A DNA stretch of 64,000 nt from Polyangiaceae bacterium (lineage in GTDB: Bacteria; Myxococcota_A; Polyangia; Polyangiales; Polyangiaceae). The DNA is taken from the NCBI GenBank assembly GCA_016719945.1, contig JADJYE010000001.1, forward strand, positions 930,001 to 994,000, given 5' to 3'. This document shows, piece after piece, positions 25,131 through 33,809 of the stretch (positions are counted from its first letter, which is position 1; every line of letters starts with the position of its first letter). The translations under genes were made by a program, and so were the position numbers. The notes under the pieces are model-generated. The model made no database searches. It was not told the origin of the DNA and saw only the letters and a program-made list of their open reading frames with translations.

Positions 25131-26384
25131 TCAGGGCTCGCAATAGCCGTAGCTGCACTCGGGCGCCTCTGCGGGGCACTCTGCGGACGACATGCACGCC
25201 TCGCAGTCGGTGCCGCCCGTGAGCGACTCGAAGTAGCATCCGCAGGGCCTCGGCGGCAGGGACGACGAGAGCGGGCCGCCGTCCTCCGTGCGCGCGACGG
25301 TCATCGCGCACTGCGGGATGAGGTTGCTCGTGGCCTCCAGCGCGATCGGGTCGAGCCCCTCGATCTCGTCGGTGCCGAGCGTCAGGTTGATGAAGCGATT
25401 GGCGCCCGCGTTGATGGGGATCCCTGCCTCGTCGACGCGTGTGTAGATGTGGATGGCTCCCCAGATGGGGTAGTGCCCGTCACGGATGTTGCGCTTGTCG
25501 AACGCGTCCAGGCTCGAGTCCGGGTAGTACCCGCAGGTCTGGTCGTAGTGCTGATACGCGAGCGCCCGGATCTCGCCGCGGCGCGAGTCGATGATGCCGA
25601 CGTTCGCTCCGCCGATCGTCGTGTTCACGTCGGCGCCGGTCGCCGAGGCGACCTGCGTGACCAGCGTCCCGGTCGAGTTGAGGCTCATCCCGGCGAACTT
25701 GGTGACGTCGAGCCCGATGGTCTTGGCGAAGACGTTCTCGGCGCCCGAGTTCTCGTCCCGATGGAGGATGGTGAGCGGGTCGGTCCACGGAGCCACGACG
25801 TTCGACTCCGCGCCGAAGCCGTACACGAGGTATGCCGCCTCGGCGCTGATCGACACCGCGGGAGAGTCCGGGTGGACGATGAACCCGAAGCCGAGCACGG
25901 GGCCCTGAAAATCCGCCACGGTGCCCAGGCCGTTGGGGAAGTCGGCGCAAGTCGTCGCGAAGACGTCCGACAGCACGATATCGGGGATGATCTCGGGCTC
26001 ATCCGGGTCCAGATCGTCGAACGGCAGCTCGCACAGCTCCTCCACGTCGGGATCGACCGGCCAGAACGACACCTGATGCGCGGCCAGCGTGCCGATCTCG
26101 GCGGGGTCGGGGGTGGTCGGCTCGTTGTTGACGAGGTTCTGGATCCCGAGGCACGAGGGGTAGCCTTTGTAGAAGATCTTCACGTCCTCGGACCACAGCG
26201 AGGCTGCGACGTTCCGAAGGACGTTGATCATCGAGTCCGGGCCCGCGATGTACAGGATGTCTCCCGTGGACATGTCGCAGGGCGCCGCGGAGGCCGGCAG
26301 CGCGGCCGCGCTCAAGGCGACGAAGACGGCCGCGGAGCCGAGCCGCAGGGTCGTGCGGTGCGCCAACCTCGAACGCCTGCTCAT
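25131..26384 (-). CDS. Exported PstS-like substrate-binding-fold protein with Cys-rich end
   Basis: The protein has 417 residues and a signal peptide (LAHRTTLRLGSAAVFVALSA). The body resembles phosphate-binding-type periplasmic proteins: GPDSMINVLRNVAASLW, FYKGYPSCLGIQNLVNN, PDIVLSDVF and LHRDENSGAENVF. The C-terminal 40 residues carry a run of paired Cys (GCYFES, DCEACMSS, ECPAEAPECSYGYC) like a small knottin domain. No ABC permease gene is adjacent, so it may be a sensor or scavenging protein rather than a transporter part. It overlaps the next upstream gene by 4 bases. Confidence 0.55.
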   Translation of the reverse strand: MSRRSRLAHRTTLRLGSAAVFVALSAAALPASAAPCDMSTGDILYIAGPDSMINVLRNVAASLWSEDVKIFYKGYPSCLGIQNLVNNEPTTPDPAEIGTLAAHQVSFWPVDPDVEELCELPFDDLDPDEPEIIPDIVLSDVFATTCADFPNGLGTVADFQGPVLGFGFIVHPDSPAVSISAEAAYLVYGFGAESNVVAPWTDPLTILHRDENSGAENVFAKTIGLDVTKFAGMSLNSTGTLVTQVASATGADVNTTIGGANVGIIDSRRGEIRALAYQHYDQTCGYYPDSSLDAFDKRNIRDGHYPIWGAIHIYTRVDEAGIPINAGANRFINLTLGTDEIEGLDPIALEATSNLIPQCAMTVARTEDGGPLSSSLPPRPCGCYFESLTGGTDCEACMSSAECPAEAPECSYGYCEP

Positions 26385-26731
26385 GGCACCGGCGGCACGC
26401 TGCCGTCCTCCAGCAGGAGCCCTTGCAGCTGGGCGTTGTCGTAAGGGACGCACTCGGAGTCGGTGCAAGCGTTGAGGAACTCCTCGGGCAGCACCGGCTC
26501 GCAAGAGTAACAGCCGTCGGGTCCTTCACAGCCTGCCGTCCCGGAGCTCGCCGGCACGCACACGCCTTCGGCTACGTCACACACCGCGCCGTCGAAGCCC
26601 GAGCAGTCCGCGTCGCGCTCACACTGACGGTCCCGAGACTCGATCACGAACGAGCAGCCCGCCGAGGCCCCGAGGGCGACTGCCCCGGGGAGGAGGAGCG
26701 CGATGACGCGCAGCTTTGAAATCGTCCACAC
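26381..26731 (-). CDS. Small Cys-rich lipoprotein
   Basis: The protein has 116 residues, a lipobox (LGASAGC) and ten Cys in the remaining 90 residues, arranged as in the small disulphide-rich domains of myxobacterial lipoproteins (RQCERDADCSGFDGAVC). The stop overlaps the next start by 4 bases (ATGA), so it is in one operon with the PstS-like protein. It is divergent from the kinase gene at 26817. A homologous Cys-rich opening is seen in the lipoprotein at 33810. Confidence 0.6.
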   Translation of the reverse strand: MWTISKLRVIALLLPGAVALGASAGCSFVIESRDRQCERDADCSGFDGAVCDVAEGVCVPASSGTAGCEGPDGCYSCEPVLPEEFLNACTDSECVPYDNAQLQGLLLEDGSVPPVP

Positions 26732-26816
26732 GAGGGCTCCTGTGGGAGGCTACCATCCCTAGGGGCGCCTCGGCTCGCCGATCCGCGTCCCCCCCGAGGG
26801 TGGCAACCGCCACATC

Positions 26817-28469
26817 ATGATCGCGTCCAATGAAGCCGTAGCTCAGCGCCGATACCGCCCGATCGCCGAGATCGGACGCGGCGGCATGGCTGAGGTCTAC
26901 CTCGCGGTCGCGCAGGGCCCAGGCGGCTTCAACAAGCTCGTCGTCCTCAAGAAGGCCCGCCCAGACCTGGCGCTGCAGCCCGAGTTCTTGAGGATGTTCC
27001 TCGACGAAGCCCGCCTCGCGGCGCGCATGAACCATCCGAACGTCGTGCAGACGTACGAGCTCGGCGAAGAGGACGGTCGCCAGTTCATCGCGATGGAGTA
27101 CCTCGACGGGCAGCCCTACAGCCGGATCCTCACGCGCCTGCGGGATCGGACCGGCGGGCTCGACGCGATGTCGCTCGCCCATCACCTGCGGATCTTGAGC
27201 GACACGCTCGCCGGGCTGCACCACGCCCACGAGCTGAAGGACTTCGACGGGTCGCCGCTCTACGTCGTGCACCGCGACGTGACCCCACAAAACGTGTTCG
27301 TCACCTACGACGGCTCGATCAAGGTGGTCGACTTCGGGATCGCCAAGGCCCAAGACTCGTCGTCGAACACGGTCACGGGCGAGATCAAGGGCAAGGTGAC
27401 GTACATGTCTCCCGAGCAGGTGCGGGGCGAGCCGCTCGATCGGCGCGCCGACATCTTCGCGGTCGGGGTCATGCTCTGGGAGGTGCTCGCCGGGCGCCGG
27501 ATGTGGAAGGACCTGCCCGACGTCACCGTCGTCAGCGAGATCATGTACGGGCGCGTCCCGTCGATCCGGGCCGCGGCTCCGCACGCCCCCGAGGAGCTGG
27601 TGAGGATCATCGACCGGGCGCTCGATCCGGATCGCGAAGGCCGCTACCCCTCGGCGCTCGCGATGCAGCGTGAGCTCGACGAGTTCGCGGTGATGAACCG
27701 GGCTCGGGTCGATGGCGCGGAGGTCGGCGCCTTCGTCTCCGAGTGGTTCGAGGAAGAGCGTCGACGGGTGCGCGCCGTCGTGGAGCAGCAGCTCGGGTCG
27801 CTCCGCTGGACCGGCGAGAACCCCGCCGCGTCGAGCTTGCCCGTCATCCCCGCGGCTCCCGTGTCGATCACCGGCCGCACCTGGGCCGCGGCCGGCCCCG
27901 ACACCGGCAGCCGCAGCATCGCAGGCCCCGTCTCGGGACCTCCGACGAACAGCGGGGCTGCGCTGCCGATGCCAACGCCCTTGCCGTCACGCAACCGCTC
28001 GGTCGTGGCTCTGCTCGTGGGCTCGGCGCTCGTGGCGATCCTCGCCGCCGCGCTGGTCGTGACGTTCGTGGGGCCGCGAGATCGCGGCGCCGAGCAGCCG
28101 GCAGGCACGGCCGCCCAGGCCGCCACGACCGCGACGGCGTCCGCGCCCCCCCTGCCCGACACGGTCTCGCTCAAGGTCCGCGCCAGCCCGCCAGAGGCGC
28201 AGATCTTTCTCGACGGGGTCTTGCTCGGCACCGGCACGTTCGACGGAGAGGTCCTCCGCAGCGAGGCCTTGCGCATCCTGCGCGTGGAGGCGGACGGCTA
28301 CAACTCGAAGGTGGAGCGGCTCACGCTCACCTCTGACCTCATGACCAGCTTCGCCCTCGAGAAGGTCGAGACCGCGCAGCCGGCGACCTCGACTTCCACG
28401 ACAGGCAAGCCATTCGTACCGCGTCCGCCTCCGACCGGGCGCATCGACTCGGAGAGCCCCTACAAGTGA
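26817..28469 (+). CDS. Transmembrane Ser/Thr protein kinase with PEGA domain
   Basis: The protein has 550 residues. The kinase domain (about residues 13-290) has GRGGMAEVY (P-loop), VVLKK (Lys45), VVHRDVTPQNV (catalytic Asp) and VVDFGIAKA (DFG). A Pro/Ser-rich juxtamembrane part leads to one membrane helix (VVALLVGSALVAILAAALV), then an outer PEGA domain (LKVRASPPEAQIFLDGVLL). It would sense the envelope and phosphorylate cytoplasmic targets. The stop overlaps the start of the TPR/PEGA gene by 4 bases. It is paralogous to the kinase at 34727. Confidence 0.9.
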   Translation: MIASNEAVAQRRYRPIAEIGRGGMAEVYLAVAQGPGGFNKLVVLKKARPDLALQPEFLRMFLDEARLAARMNHPNVVQTYELGEEDGRQFIAMEYLDGQPYSRILTRLRDRTGGLDAMSLAHHLRILSDTLAGLHHAHELKDFDGSPLYVVHRDVTPQNVFVTYDGSIKVVDFGIAKAQDSSSNTVTGEIKGKVTYMSPEQVRGEPLDRRADIFAVGVMLWEVLAGRRMWKDLPDVTVVSEIMYGRVPSIRAAAPHAPEELVRIIDRALDPDREGRYPSALAMQRELDEFAVMNRARVDGAEVGAFVSEWFEEERRRVRAVVEQQLGSLRWTGENPAASSLPVIPAAPVSITGRTWAAAGPDTGSRSIAGPVSGPPTNSGAALPMPTPLPSRNRSVVALLVGSALVAILAAALVVTFVGPRDRGAEQPAGTAAQAATTATASAPPLPDTVSLKVRASPPEAQIFLDGVLLGTGTFDGEVLRSEALRILRVEADGYNSKVERLTLTSDLMTSFALEKVETAQPATSTSTTGKPFVPRPPPTGRIDSESPYK

Positions 28470-29443
28470 CCGCTGGCCCGCGCTGCGTTCAGCGCCCCTC
28501 ACGCCGCCATGAGGCTGTCGCGGGGCTCTTACTCCTCGTCGCGACGCTCACGGCGGCGCTGCCAGCCTCCGCGGCGCCGAAGTGGGTCGAGGCCGACGAG
28601 CGCTTCCGCCGCGGCGTGCAGCTGTACAAGGAGACCAATTTCACGGCGGCCCTGGTCGAGTTCCAGCGCGCGTACGACGTCGATCCGAAGTACCAGGTGC
28701 TCTACAACATCGCAGAGACCTACTACCAGCTGCAGGACTACGCGAACGCGCTCAAGACCTACCAGCGCTACCTCCAAGAGGGCGGTAACAAGATCGCCGC
28801 CAAGCGCCGAAAAGACGTCGAAACGGAGATCGCGAAGCTCACGAAGCGCGTCGCGACGCTCACCATCACGACGAGCGAGCCCGGCGCCACAGTGAGCGTC
28901 GACGACGTGGTCGTCGGCAAGACGCCCCTCGAGCCGCTGAGCGTGAGCGCGGGGCGGCGCAAGATCACCGCGACCCTTGCGGGCCGCATCCCGGTGACCG
29001 AGACGGTCGACCTCGCCGGCGGCGACCAGAAGACGCTGCAGCTCGTGATCGCCGCGCTCCCCGCTCCGCTCGTGGCCAAGCCCGAGCCGAAGCCGACTCC
29101 GTCGATCGTACCGCAGGTGATCTCGTGGTCGGCGACCGGAGCGCTCGCCGCTGGCGCGGTCGTCACCGGCGTCCTCGCGCTGGGGGCGTCGAGCGATCTC
29201 GAGCAGGAGCTCGTCAGGTTCCCAGGGGACGCCGACGCCCTGGCGAGCGCCCAAGACAAAGCCTTCAACCTCGGCCTCGCGACCGACATCTTGATCGGCA
29301 CGTCGGTCGCGGCCGCTGCCCTCTCCGTCTACTTCACGGTCGACTGGGCCATGGCCTCCGACGAAGCTGCCAAGAGCCGGCGGCCGCCTGCGGCTCGCGT
29401 CATGGTGCTGCCCGGGAGCGTGGCGGTCGAGGGAACCTTCTAG
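28466..29443 (+). CDS. Exported TPR/PEGA-domain protein, partner of the kinase
   Basis: The protein has 325 residues and a signal peptide (GLLLLVATLTAALPASA). TPR-like helices follow (FRRGVQLYKETNFTAALVE, YQVLYNIAETYYQLQDY, ALKTYQRYLQEG), then a PEGA domain (LTITTSEPGATVSVDDVVV) and a C-terminal part with two hydrophobic segments. It would be in the periplasm or membrane, able to bind peptidoglycan or the kinase. The GTG start overlaps the kinase stop by 4 bases. It is paralogous to the gene at 36373. Confidence 0.75.
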   Translation: MTAGPRCVQRPSRRHEAVAGLLLLVATLTAALPASAAPKWVEADERFRRGVQLYKETNFTAALVEFQRAYDVDPKYQVLYNIAETYYQLQDYANALKTYQRYLQEGGNKIAAKRRKDVETEIAKLTKRVATLTITTSEPGATVSVDDVVVGKTPLEPLSVSAGRRKITATLAGRIPVTETVDLAGGDQKTLQLVIAALPAPLVAKPEPKPTPSIVPQVISWSATGALAAGAVVTGVLALGASSDLEQELVRFPGDADALASAQDKAFNLGLATDILIGTSVAAAALSVYFTVDWAMASDEAAKSRRPPAARVMVLPGSVAVEGTF

Positions 29444-29475
29444 GCTCCGGCTCGACACCTGATAGCGTCCCCACC

Positions 29476-30934
29476 ATGGGAACGTGTGGGTCCTCGCCGC
29501 CTCACCCCGGAGGCCGAGCGTTGCTCGTCTCCGTGCTCGCGTCGCTCCTCACGCTGAGCGCGTGCAGCGACGACACCACGTCGCCCACCGGAACCGGCGG
29601 CGGCGGCGAGGGCGGCTCACCCTCAGCTCGAACCGGTCCTCGACTGGGTGGGCTACGTCGATCTGCCGCCGACGGGCGCCGAGCGTGAGGCGATCGGCGA
29701 GGACGGCACCGCCCGCATCGCGACGATCCTCCACGCGGCGGACGACGCGGCGGACGAGGCGCCGCTCTTCGTGCTCTTCAATGGCGGGCCCAACGCGGCC
29801 ACGAGCGCCGGCCTCTTGGTGTACGGCATCGCGCCGAAGACCTTGGACATCGCCGCGCCGGCCGCGGCCCCGATCGATAACCCTGCGTCGTGGACGCGCT
29901 TCGGCAACCTCCTGTTCGCGGACGCTCGCGGCGCGGGCTTCAGCTACACGCTCGGCCAGCCCGAGACGTGCCGCCAATCGGTTTGGTCCGACGCCGCCGA
30001 CTACCTGCGCGTCGTGCTCGCGCTCATGGATTCGCAGCCGACCCTGCGCGGCCGCCGGGTCATCCCCGTGGGCGAGAGCTACGGAGGGGCCCGCGCCGCG
30101 GCGCTGGTCTACCTGGCCCACCACTACGCCGAGCTACCTCAGGCGATCGTCGACGACGTCGGCCCGACGTTCCAGGCAGAGCTCCAGGCCCATGTCGACG
30201 CGGCGGGCCTCGCCGCGGCGGGCGGGGCCGCCACCCCGGACGAGATGGCCGCGCAGTTCGGGGAGATGGTCCTGATCCAGCCAGCATTCTCCGAAGAGCA
30301 GCGCGATTTTACCACCCGCGCCCCCAGCGACTACGACACCTCCTCCCCCATCGAGGAGGAGCAGGCGATCGTGGACGGGATCTTGGCGCACCTGTTCGCG
30401 CCGGAGGGGCTCGAGCCCTTCCTGGGTGCGTCGCCCGCGTCGATCGACGGGCTACGCGCCGAGACGCGCCCGGCGGGGAGCTACCGGATCTTCAACGAGC
30501 TCGACACCGAGGAGGTCGTCGCGGCGCGCGAGGCTGCGCTCCGGGCCGCCCTCGGAGAGCCGAGCCCCGGCGACGCGTATTGGCTGTTCTTGAACTACGC
30601 GTGCTCGGCCGGCTTCGATTGGCTCGCGACCGAGCCGGCGCTGTTCGAGGTCCTCCCGCGGACCCGTGTGCTCATGACGAACGCCCAATATGACAACGTC
30701 GTCGTCCCCGAGCTCTTGCCGACGTATTGGCAGACCCTCGGCGCGTCGGCCATCCTCGACGACGCGCCGCGAGACGGCGAAGAGCGCCCTGGCTGGATGC
30801 TGGTCACCACGCCCGAAGGCGAGGAGGTCGAGATCCGCTTTCCAAGCTACGATGCGGGCCACTCCGTCGCGATGAAGGAGGCGGCCGGGTTCGCTGATGA
30901 CGTCGAGGCGTGGCTCACCGAGGGGCAGCCCTGA
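29476..30934 (+). CDS. Serine carboxypeptidase (S10-like) lipoprotein (frameshifted)
   Basis: The ATG at 29476 opens a signal with lipobox (LTLSAC) and a Gly-rich spacer. Near 29600-29615, in a run of GGC triplets, the frame changes and the body continues (HPQLEPVLDWVGYVDLPP). It holds PLFVLFNGGPNAATSAG, the nucleophile elbow PVGESYGGAR, NAQYDNVVV and a terminal AGHSVAM, as in S10 carboxypeptidases. It would be a secreted exopeptidase or related hydrolase. It follows the TPR/PEGA gene by 32 bases. Confidence 0.75.
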
Positions 30935-30965
30935 GCGGCGTCGGAGCCGAACGCGGCTGCAGCAC

Positions 30966-31108
30966 CAGCTCGGGCCGGCATCGGGGGGGATGCGGCGTTG
31001 AACTTCCGAAAAGCAGCAGCTCGGGCCGGCATCGGGGGGGGAATGCGGCGTTGAGCTTCCGAAAAGCAGCAGCTCGGGCCGGCATCGGGGGGGGGAACGC
31101 GGCGTTGA
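30966..31108. repeat. Three-copy tandem repeat with growing G-runs
   Basis: A unit of 51-53 bases starting CAGCTCGGGCCGGCATC is present three times (30966, 31017, 31070). The G-run after CATC has 7, 8 and 9 bases in successive copies, and each copy ends near GCGGCGTTGA. It fills the gap between two convergent genes. The third copy is less perfect at its end. It looks like a minisatellite expanding by slippage. Confidence 0.85.
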
Positions 31109-31115
31109 CCGCGCC

Positions 31116-31820
31116 TCAGAAGGCTTGGTTGCCGAAGCGAAACGCCAAGTACGTGGGCGTCTCGCTCGCCGGGTTCGCGACGATCGCGCCGTCGGGGTAG
31201 CTCTCGTTGAAGTGGATCTGGTGCGCGCTCGAGGGGTTGTCCTCGGCGTAGGCGAACACCGAGATGGGATCGCCCGGCACCAGGTGCTGGCACAGGAACG
31301 CCTCTGCGCCTTCGACCGTGACCTGCGCAAAGGCGTCGCTGTGCAGGTCGAGATCGTCCACGTACTCGAGCACCGCACCGAGATGCCAGCCCTCGGCGAA
31401 CGCAGGCCCGACGAGCGCCGCCGAGGTGGAGGCGACGGCCACGCCCTCCACGTTGACCACCAGCCGCTGGACCGCGCCGCCGATGGCGACCTGGAGCACG
31501 ACGTGGTCGTTGTTGAAGGCGGTGCACTGCGTGTCCGTGGTGCGGACGATCGCGACCAGCGTGCCGTCCGCGCGGCCGTTCCCGGCGGTGAACACGTCGC
31601 CGAAGGTGTCGGCACACGCGGCCGCCGTACCCTCACAGGTGGGGCCGATCGCTCCACCGACGCCGCCAGCGCCGGTGCTCGTCGGCTCCGAGGTCCCTCC
31701 GCTCCCTCCGGACGCCGAGCTGGACGGGCTGCCGCCCGCGCCGGAGCCGTCCGCGGCGTCACCGCACGCGGCCCCCAGGAGTAGGAGCCCAAGCAGAAGG
31801 CCTCGCGGGACGCGCATCAT
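31116..31820 (-). CDS. Lipoprotein of unknown function
   Basis: The protein has 234 residues, a lipobox (LLLLGAAC) and a Gly/Ser-rich spacer typical of this genome. The body has FTAGNGRADGTLVAIVRTT, FNNDHVVLQVAIGG, TVEGAEAFLCQHLVPG and an end with YLAFRFGNQAF. It may be a beta-sandwich domain of a cell-surface protein. The stop is 8 bases from the minisatellite. The start overlaps the rhodanese gene stop by 4 bases (ATGA), so the two are one operon. Confidence 0.6.
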   Translation of the reverse strand: MMRVPRGLLLGLLLLGAACGDAADGSGAGGSPSSSASGGSGGTSEPTSTGAGGVGGAIGPTCEGTAAACADTFGDVFTAGNGRADGTLVAIVRTTDTQCTAFNNDHVVLQVAIGGAVQRLVVNVEGVAVASTSAALVGPAFAEGWHLGAVLEYVDDLDLHSDAFAQVTVEGAEAFLCQHLVPGDPISVFAYAEDNPSSAHQIHFNESYPDGAIVANPASETPTYLAFRFGNQAF

Positions 31821-32209
31821 CGTGGCGCCCCGCTGTCCGTGGGGAGCCGCGCCGCCCACCAGGCGAGCATGCCTCCGGCGAGCTGCCGAGCGTCGGCGAA
31901 GCCGGCCTCTAGGAGCACGCGCACGGCGGGGATGCTTCGATGGGCCGAGAGGCAGATGCACACGACGGACTCCGCTGGATCGAGCCCCAGGGCGGGCAGC
32001 TCCCGTTCGAGGCGGGGAAGCGGCGCGTGCACCGCCCCTCGGATGCGGCTCGTCCGCCACTCGATCTCGGTGCGCACGTCGACGAGCTGGACTCGCCGAC
32101 CGCCGGCTGCCGGATCGAGCCACGCCGCGAGCGTGCGCGCGTCGACCTCGGGGATGGCGTCCCCCAGCGCGAGGGGCAGGCGGCGTGCGACGCGGTTCCA
32201 CAGAGACAT
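31817..32209 (-). CDS. Rhodanese-like sulfurtransferase
   Basis: The protein has 130 residues. It has VQLVDVRTEIEWRTSRIRG, the catalytic-loop Cys (VVCICLSAHRS) and ARQLAGGMLAWWAA of a single rhodanese domain. The active-site CxxxxR signature is present. It would move sulfane sulfur or act as a detoxifying or sensing domain. The ATG at 32209 is better than the upstream in-frame start because the added part is Arg/Ser-rich. Confidence 0.85.
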   Translation of the reverse strand: MSLWNRVARRLPLALGDAIPEVDARTLAAWLDPAAGGRRVQLVDVRTEIEWRTSRIRGAVHAPLPRLERELPALGLDPAESVVCICLSAHRSIPAVRVLLEAGFADARQLAGGMLAWWAARLPTDSGAPR

Positions 32210-32363
32210 CCTCCCGAAGGAGAGCACTCTCGACTCCGCCGCACCATAGGCGCGGGCCTCGTGGCCGCCTGCTGGGAAGGACGAGCATGATGCTCGGAGA
32301 GCACCACCTCGCTCATCGCGAGATCGTCGGCGCCATAAGGACCGCACGCGGTCATCAGCCAGC

Positions 32364-32395
32364 CCTCGGGGGAGCCGCACGGGGCTCCCCCGAGG
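32364..32395. terminator. Perfect 13-bp hairpin after a minus-strand lipoprotein gene
   Basis: CCTCGGGGGAGCC (32364-32376) pairs fully with GGCTCCCCCGAGG (32383-32395) around a 6-base loop. It lies 19 bases beyond the stop of the gene ending at 32414 and before the rhodanese gene. No T-tract follows on the minus strand, so it may act as a stabiliser or a Rho-type end rather than a classical terminator. Confidence 0.55.
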
Positions 32396-32413
32396 CCCGC
32401 CCAACCGATGATC

Positions 32414-32839
32414 TCAGGGAGCCGGTCGCTTGAAGCAAGGTCGGTAGGAGTCGCCCCCGACGTACTCCCAACCGGCCTCGCCATAACGCTTGAGCGTCAT
32501 GTTGAGGTCGTGGGCGTAGGTCTCGACGCAGTACTGCTGCCAGCGAGGCGCCGCGGAGTTGGCTGGGAACGGCGGCAGCGCGGCCGCGATCATGGGCCTG
32601 CCACTTCCCCAGGCCGAGGCGAACGCTGACGCGGTCGTCGCCGCGGGCGCGGGCGCCTTCGCCGAGCCCTTCGCCCACGCCGTCGCCGGCGCCTTCGCAG
32701 AGGGCATCGGGCTCGGCTGTGCGTCAGCGACGTCCACCGCCGGCGCCTCCAGGTTTTGACTCACCGCCGCGCCGATGCAGCCGGCGATCACCCCCAGGAG
32801 CGCGACCACCACCAGGCGCGCGCAAAACATCATGTTCAT
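32414..32839 (-). CDS. Small lipoprotein
   Basis: The protein has 141 residues from MNMMFCARL, with a lipobox (GVIAGC). An Ala/Pro/Lys spacer (residues 25-80) leads to a short folded end with CVETYAHDLNMTLKRYGEAG and SYRPCFKRPAP, with a likely disulphide. An AAGGAAGGGAA stretch precedes the ATG. The function is unknown. Confidence 0.55.
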   Translation of the reverse strand: MNMMFCARLVVVALLGVIAGCIGAAVSQNLEAPAVDVADAQPSPMPSAKAPATAWAKGSAKAPAPAATTASAFASAWGSGRPMIAAALPPFPANSAAPRWQQYCVETYAHDLNMTLKRYGEAGWEYVGGDSYRPCFKRPAP

Positions 32840-32924
32840 GAGCTTCCCTTCCTTGAAGGGGCAACCGTAGCAGCGGGCGGCGGCGGCGCGCTCGCGCGAA
32901 GCCACCCCGTCGGCAGGCGCCTGC

Positions 32925-33137
32925 CTAACGACCGCCGCGACTGCGCCTGCGGCCGACTGCCACGAAAACCGCGACGGCGCCCAGCGCCGCGAGGGCGCCA
33001 TCGAGCCCGCCCGAGCCGAGCGCCGAGGTATCGGACACCGTGCACTTGTTCTTCTTCGGCGGCGGGATGTCGGCGCTCGCGGGGAGCGCCAGCGCGAAGA
33101 GGGCAGCGGCGAGGGACGCGGACGCGAGCACCTTCAT
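32925..33137 (-). CDS. Small membrane protein with MYXO-CTERM-like layout
   Basis: The protein has 70 residues: a signal peptide (MKVLASASLAAALFALAL), a Pro/Lys stretch with a single Cys (PPKKNKCTVSD), a hydrophobic helix and a basic tail (GRRRSRGGR). That layout is of a tiny protein processed at a sorting tail. It lies 34 bases from the next gene on the same strand. The function is unknown. Confidence 0.5.
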   Translation of the reverse strand: MKVLASASLAAALFALALPASADIPPPKKNKCTVSDTSALGSGGLDGALAALGAVAVFVAVGRRRSRGGR

Positions 33138-33170
33138 CGCGCTCAGGCTATCCCAAGGCTCCGCGGAGCG

Positions 33171-33695
33171 TCAGCCCTTCGGCTCGCGCCGCTTCTTCGG
33201 GCCGCCGCGGCGGGCGAGCTTCGCCAGCGCCTGCTCGTACGCCTTCTGGACCCGACGAAACGCCTCGGGGTCGCCGCCGCGATCCGGGTGCGTCTCGAGC
33301 GCTTTCGCACGATAGGCGCGCTTGACCTGCTCGACGGTCGCGCCCGGCGCGAGGCCGAGCACGGACCGCAGAGGCGCAGGCGACGTCGAGGGCTCGAGCT
33401 CGGGCCCTGGCGGAGGGCGGCGAGCCGATGAGGCCGCACGCTCCCCTTGCCACGGAGGCTGGCCACGCAAGACGCGTGACCACGCGCGCGCCCAGCTCGG
33501 GTCGATGCGAACGAGGGACCGGCCCGCGACCGCGCTCGCCTCGCCGAGAGCCTCTTCGAGGGTTCGCGCGCCGCCGTTCGAAGCGTCGGGCTTAAGGAAG
33601 GGTGCCCGCACGGGCGGGCTCGTCCACCACGCGGCCCAGAAGAAGCGTCGACGCGCGGTGAGCGTGACGGACACCACGGGCGCGAACAGCTCCAT
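33171..33695 (-). CDS. J-domain (DnaJ-like) protein
   Basis: The protein has 174 residues from MELFAPVVS. The C-terminal 60 residues form a J domain, with SVLGLAPGATVEQVKRAYRA, the HPD motif in ETHPDRGGDP and a closing helix EQALAKLARRGG. The N-terminal part is a domain of unknown type (LTARRRFFWAAWW). It would stimulate an Hsp70 ATPase. Placement of the J domain at the C-terminus is less usual than at the N-terminus. Confidence 0.75.
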   Translation of the reverse strand: MELFAPVVSVTLTARRRFFWAAWWTSPPVRAPFLKPDASNGGARTLEEALGEASAVAGRSLVRIDPSWARAWSRVLRGQPPWQGERAASSARRPPPGPELEPSTSPAPLRSVLGLAPGATVEQVKRAYRAKALETHPDRGGDPEAFRRVQKAYEQALAKLARRGGPKKRREPKG

Positions 33696-33809
33696 GCCGC
33701 GGAGGCTACCGACTCGGGGTGAGCGTGGCACGGGCTGCAGCTCGCGGAGGTCCGCGCAAAGGCTGCGTGGTTGCTCCGCCGTGCACCGCCCGTTAGCCTA
33801 GGGAGGCTG

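Noticed and set aside
24429..26444. 671-codon plus-strand frame
   Set aside because: It overlaps the MBL-fold gene in another frame and the PstS-like gene on the other strand, and has no recognisable motif.
30966..31108. CRISPR array
   Set aside because: The three units are head-to-tail copies without unique spacers of constant length; they differ by G-run length only.
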